Positions 6,675 through 8,499 of a stretch of DNA of 8,499 nt are shown here, one piece after another; the stretch's first letter is position 1; every line of letters starts with the position of its first letter. The position numbers and the translations under genes were made by a program. The DNA is from an uncultured Brachyspira sp. (GTDB lineage: Bacteria > Cyanobacteriota > Vampirovibrionia > Gastranaerophilales > Gastranaerophilaceae). The notes beneath the pieces are model-generated. The model had not been told where the DNA came from. It worked only from the letters and a program-made list of their open reading frames with translations, and ran no database searches. The stretch is taken from the NCBI GenBank assembly GCA_900321895.1, contig ONYB01000046.1:1-8499 (forward strand). The letters are read 5' to 3'.

Positions 6675-6702
6675 TTGCTAAAATTTGATATTCCGCTATA
6701 AT
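6675..6702 (+). promoter_or_regulatory. Sigma-70-type promoter of hup
   Basis: A perfect -10 TATAAT (6697-6702) lies 16 bp after a -35-like TTGCTA (6675-6680, 4/6). Transcription would start near 6709, giving a short leader of about 26 nt that contains the AAGGAG site at 6722-6727. The strong -10 and good SD suit a highly expressed nucleoid protein. Confidence 0.7.
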
Positions 6703-6734
6703 GAGAAAGTACAAATAAGAGAAGGAGTTTTGTT

Positions 6735-7013
6735 ATGAACAAAGAAGAATTAGTACAAGAAGTTGCAAAAAAAGCTAACGTAACACAAAAAGAAGCTGCT
6801 GAAATTCTCAGTGCTTGGGTTGATACTGTACAAAAAACAGTTGCTAAAGGCAAAAAAGTAACTTTGGTTGGTTTTGGTACATTTGAAGCTAGAAAAAGAT
6901 CTGCTAGAACAGGTAGAAACCCACAAACTGGTAAGGAAATCAAAATCCCTGCTAAAACAGTTCCTGCTTTCTCAGCTGGTAAAAAATTCAAAACTATTGT
7001 TAACGGCAAATAG
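6735..7013 (+). CDS. hup: HU-family DNA-binding protein
   Basis: This small basic nucleoid protein of 92 residues matches the length of bacterial HU. Residues 1-40 form the helical dimerisation part (MNKEELVQEVAKK, then VTQKEAAEIL). The signature GFGTFEARKRSARTGRNPQTG (46-66) leads into the beta arm, whose proline P63 in RNP is the one that intercalates and bends DNA in this family. IPAKTVPAFSAGKKFK (71-86) is the standard C-terminal region. HU dimers bind DNA without strong sequence preference and shape the chromosome. AAGGAG at 6722-6727 with a 7-nt spacer fixes the start. It is a single-gene transcript with its own promoter and intrinsic terminator. Alanine and lysine codon choice (GCT, AAA) looks tuned for high expression compared with its neighbours, an impression I have not counted. 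Confidence 0.97.
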   Translation: MNKEELVQEVAKKANVTQKEAAEILSAWVDTVQKTVAKGKKVTLVGFGTFEARKRSARTGRNPQTGKEIKIPAKTVPAFSAGKKFKTIVNGK

Positions 7014-7043
7014 TTTTTAGCTCGTAAACAACGGTAAAAGTTT

Positions 7044-7077
7044 AAAGGAGATGTGTCATTTGATACATCTCTTTTTT
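7044..7077 (+). terminator. Intrinsic terminator of hup
   Basis: Stem arms GAGATGTGTC (7048-7057) and GATACATCTC (7062-7071) pair over ten positions with one G-U wobble around the loop ATTT. Six T residues (7072-7077) follow directly, and A residues before the stem could extend it. This is a classic rho-independent terminator, 34 nt after the hup stop. Confidence 0.92.
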
Positions 7078-7103
7078 AATCTCGTAAAGTTTTTGTTAAC
7101 CCG

Positions 7104-7132
7104 TTGAATTGTTCCTTTGATTATGGTAGAAT
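7104..7132 (+). promoter_or_regulatory. Promoter of the YuiD-like gene
   Basis: The -35-like TTGAAT (7104-7109, 4/6) and the -10 TAGAAT (7127-7132, 5/6) are 17 bp apart, and TGG directly before the -10 makes it an extended -10. Transcription would begin near 7139, about 42 nt before the ATG at 7181. It lies after the hup terminator, as expected for an independent unit. Confidence 0.6.
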
Positions 7133-7180
7133 TGAAACACGGTTTGAGTTACCGATACAAGCAAACAAGAGAGCAGGAAA

Positions 7181-7645
7181 ATGATTAATTACACAAACAA
7201 CGGATACGAAGCTTTGTCATCAGGAATTATGGCAGCGTTTTTTGCACAGGTTCTTAAATTTATAATTTTTACCCTAAAAAGCAAAAGAATTAACTTCAAA
7301 ATTTTTACAACGACAGGCGGAATGCCGAGTTCTCACTCTGCGGGTGTAATGGGGCTTGCAACCTCAATCGGCTTAATTGCGGGGTTTGATTCTCTTGTAT
7401 TTGCGGTATCTTTCGGATTTGCACTTATCACAATGTACGATGCTGCAGGAGTTCGTCGTGCAGCAGGCAAAACTGCGGCTTGTCTGAACAAAATGATGGA
7501 TGATTTTTACAAACACGATGTCCAAGCTATAGGCGGAAAACTTAAAGAACTTCTCGGACATACACCTTTAGAAGTTATTATGGGTGCAATTTTCGGAATT
7601 TTATTTGCATATTTCTACCACAAACACCTGATTGGTCAGATGTAA
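7181..7645 (+). CDS. Divergent PAP2-family membrane protein (DUF212/YuiD-like)
   Basis: This 154-residue membrane protein matches the divergent PAP2 (DUF212, YuiD) family. The core motif GGMPSSHSAGVMGLA (46-60), with H52, corresponds to the second phosphatase motif of PAP2 enzymes, and YDAAGVRRAAGKTAACLN (86-103) carries conserved D87 and R92/R93. KLKELLGHTPLEVIMGAIFG (120-139) is the usual C-terminal family motif. Hydrophobic segments lie near 13-32, 53-69, 71-86 and 131-146. By homology it may act on a lipid phosphate or diphosphate in the membrane, but the full three-part PAP2 motif set is not evident and the biochemical role of this family is poorly defined. The SD is weak (AGAGAG 7168-7173), and no better in-frame start is seen. 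No clear terminator with a U-run follows. Confidence 0.88.
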   Translation: MINYTNNGYEALSSGIMAAFFAQVLKFIIFTLKSKRINFKIFTTTGGMPSSHSAGVMGLATSIGLIAGFDSLVFAVSFGFALITMYDAAGVRRAAGKTAACLNKMMDDFYKHDVQAIGGKLKELLGHTPLEVIMGAIFGILFAYFYHKHLIGQM

Positions 7646-7721
7646 TCAGCAGCAAATATGTTAATAGGTAAATAAGATAATAAGTTCTTATCGTTCGCTA
7701 CGCTCAAAATCAAAAAAGTCT

Positions 7722-7742
7722 CCTCTATCTTTGGAATAGAGG
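7722..7742 (-). terminator. Possible minus-strand terminator-like hairpin
   Basis: CCTCTAT and ATAGAGG form a perfect 7-bp stem with a 7-nt loop. Read on the minus strand it is followed by AGAC and then six T residues, giving a terminator shape. No minus-strand gene lies to its right that would need it, and on the + strand it is followed by A-rich sequence. It may instead be part of the surrounding repeat element. Confidence 0.25.
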
Positions 7743-7853
7743 TCAAACAAAAATATTTCGTGTCGGCTTAGTATGAAATGCCCCAAAAAGGCACAGAAAT
7801 AGCTTTGGTGCGTAGCACCAGATTTGAACTTATTCACAAGCCCGTCAGGGCAA

Positions 7854-7877
7854 ATTCACTTATTCACTTATTCACCT
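7854..7877. repeat. Short tandem repeat of ATTCACTT
   Basis: Two exact copies of ATTCACTT (7854-7861, 7862-7869) are followed by a third with one change (ATTCACCT, 7870-7877). A related CTTATTCAC also occurs at 7829-7837, on the other side of the GCCC/GGGC dyad. Short tandemly repeated oligomers of 7-8 nt are a known feature of cyanobacterial genomes. Confidence 0.6.
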
Positions 7878-7960
7878 TTTTGTAAAGGTATTAGTACTCT
7901 TCACGTTCCATCCCCTTGCATTTTTATATTATTTATGTAATAATCATAAGCAAGAGGGTT

Positions 7961-7978
7961 TATAGATAGAAATCTATA
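7961..7978 (+). other. Leader hairpin upstream of the SWIM gene
   Basis: TATAGAT and ATCTATA form a perfect 7-bp stem around AGAA, about 44 nt before the ATG at 8022. No U-run follows, so it is not a terminator. It could be a 5' leader structure or an operator. The function is unknown. Confidence 0.35.
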
Positions 7979-8021
7979 TCGGGCATTAACTCCTCTTGGA
8001 AAGAAAGAGATACTCCAACGA

Positions 8022-8499
8022 ATGGGTGTTGAAGAATTTAATTACAAGTATATAAAAGATAGAGCCTCGGCAGGAAGCTGGCGTAGAGGTTATGAATATC
8101 ATCTCAAGGATATGGTGTTTGACACTTATCCTGAGAAAAACTTTTACATGGGAAAAGTTAAAGGAAACTTTCAAGATCACTACAACACGGACTTGATTTT
8201 CAAAAAAAACAAAGTAGAAGCCCGTTGCAACTGTCCGCTTAAAGAAGAATGGTGCAAACACGCTGTTGCGGTCGGTCTAAAAGCTATTGACGAACATGCC
8301 TACGAAGATTGGCTTGAAACGAAATTCGGTATGGAATTTGATTTTCCTGACGAAAATACAACCCTGACAGAATCACCAAAAGGCAACTATATTTTTCACT
8401 TCAACCCTAAACGTAAAGCAAACTTTTTCTCAATCCTTGTAATGTCAAGAGAAACCGGAAAAGTTGTCCGCCAGATTGAAAATATCCTGAGAGCCTTGA
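8022..8499 (+). CDS. SWIM zinc-finger protein, probable SNF2 helicase N-terminus (partial)
   Basis: This frame runs open to the window edge and gives 159 residues with no stop, so the 3' end is missing. The clear motif is a SWIM zinc finger, C69-N-C71-x6-C78-K-H80 (CxCx6CxH), which binds nucleic acid or protein. Before it, SWRRGYEYHLKDMV (19-32) and a beta-rich stretch match the segment that usually leads into SWIM domains. After it comes a beta-rich region (123-141) ending in a likely helix (142-159). In bacteria this arrangement most often begins an SNF2-family DEAD/DEAH helicase, but the motor domain would lie beyond 8499. The start is uncertain: ATG 8022 lacks a good SD. The same frame is open back to 7950 with coding-like residues (LTPLGKKEILQR) before the ATG but has no ATG, GTG or TTG there. 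Confidence 0.78.
   Translation, partial: MGVEEFNYKYIKDRASAGSWRRGYEYHLKDMVFDTYPEKNFYMGKVKGNFQDHYNTDLIFKKNKVEARCNCPLKEEWCKHAVAVGLKAIDEHAYEDWLETKFGMEFDFPDENTTLTESPKGNYIFHFNPKRKANFFSILVMSRETGKVVRQIENILRAL

Larger units (their letters stand above)
7646..7915. repeat. Intergenic dyad-rich region, likely repeat element
   Basis: I see no credible ORF or RNA gene here. The stretch holds several small inverted repeats: ATAAG-TT-CTTAT (7680-7691), CCTCTAT/ATAGAGG (7722-7728 with 7736-7742), TGGTGC-GTA-GCACCA (7806-7820) and GCCC-GTCA-GGGC (7840-7851), plus a short tandem octamer. GCTACGC (7697-7703) is the reverse complement of GCGTAGC inside the third dyad (7810-7816). Base composition is locally more GC-rich at the dyads than in other gaps. 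Such clusters of small hairpins are typical of dispersed intergenic repeats, but copy number cannot be known from one window. Confidence 0.45.

Noticed and set aside
6656..7009. Long open frame on the minus strand opposite hup
   Set aside because: It is the antisense shadow of the lysine- and alanine-rich HU gene, with no SD, promoter or family resemblance.
7829..7877. Tandem ATTCACTT repeats as a CRISPR array
   Set aside because: The units are 8 nt with no spacers and no cas genes nearby.
7646..7985. tRNA or structured RNA gene in the intergenic region
   Set aside because: The small dyads do not assemble into a cloverleaf, and no conserved T-loop (GTTCRA) or CCA-type end is visible in the right arrangement.
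7986..8261. Minus-strand open frame at the right end
   Set aside because: It lies opposite the SWIM zinc-finger frame, whose CxCx6CxH motif shows the + strand is the coding one. The minus-strand product resembles nothing.

Overview
The window is AT-rich bacterial DNA with compact gene packing, mostly clear Shine-Dalgarno sites (AGGAG type) and sigma-70-like promoters. The gene set is housekeeping. Protein character (a CcdA whose second cysteine motif is of the cyanobacterial/plastid kind, an RicT/PSP1 protein outside an obvious sporulation context, and the HU sequence) suggests a non-photosynthetic relative of Cyanobacteria such as the gut Gastranaerophilales (Melainabacteria/Vampirovibrionia). 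A Firmicutes-like host is the main alternative. This placement is inference from memory of families, not a search.

Layout. Bases 1-1113 carry a membrane-anchored thioredoxin-like protein and CcdA, 3 nt apart: a small thiol-relay module sending reducing power across the membrane. After a 50-nt gap with a plausible promoter comes a tight + strand run: ribH (lumazine synthase), murQ (MurNAc-6-phosphate etherase), gpsA (glycerol-3-phosphate dehydrogenase) and ricT (PSP1-domain protein with two C-x4-CC motifs). The gaps are 27, 13 and 0 nt, so this looks like one operon covering flavin synthesis, peptidoglycan recycling, phospholipid precursor supply and an RNA-processing cofactor. It ends at a near-palindromic hairpin (4512-4539) that serves convergent transcription.

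On the minus strand, a membrane GT2 glycosyltransferase (5101-6510) and apt (4568-5101) overlap by one base (TAATG), reading from a promoter near 6556-6564. Divergent from them is hup (HU protein, 6735-7013), with a consensus TATAAT promoter and a strong intrinsic terminator. Next is a YuiD-like divergent PAP2-family membrane protein (7181-7645) with its own promoter.

Bases 7646-8021 hold no gene I can support. This stretch is full of small dyads and a short tandem repeat and looks like an intergenic repeat element. The window ends inside a SWIM zinc-finger protein, probably the N-terminus of an SNF2-family helicase.

I do not see a convincing undescribed system. The items most worth a second look are the repeat-rich gap at 7646-7980, the unresolved start and leader of the SWIM gene, the ricT-containing operon, and the coupling of apt to a cell-surface glycosyltransferase.
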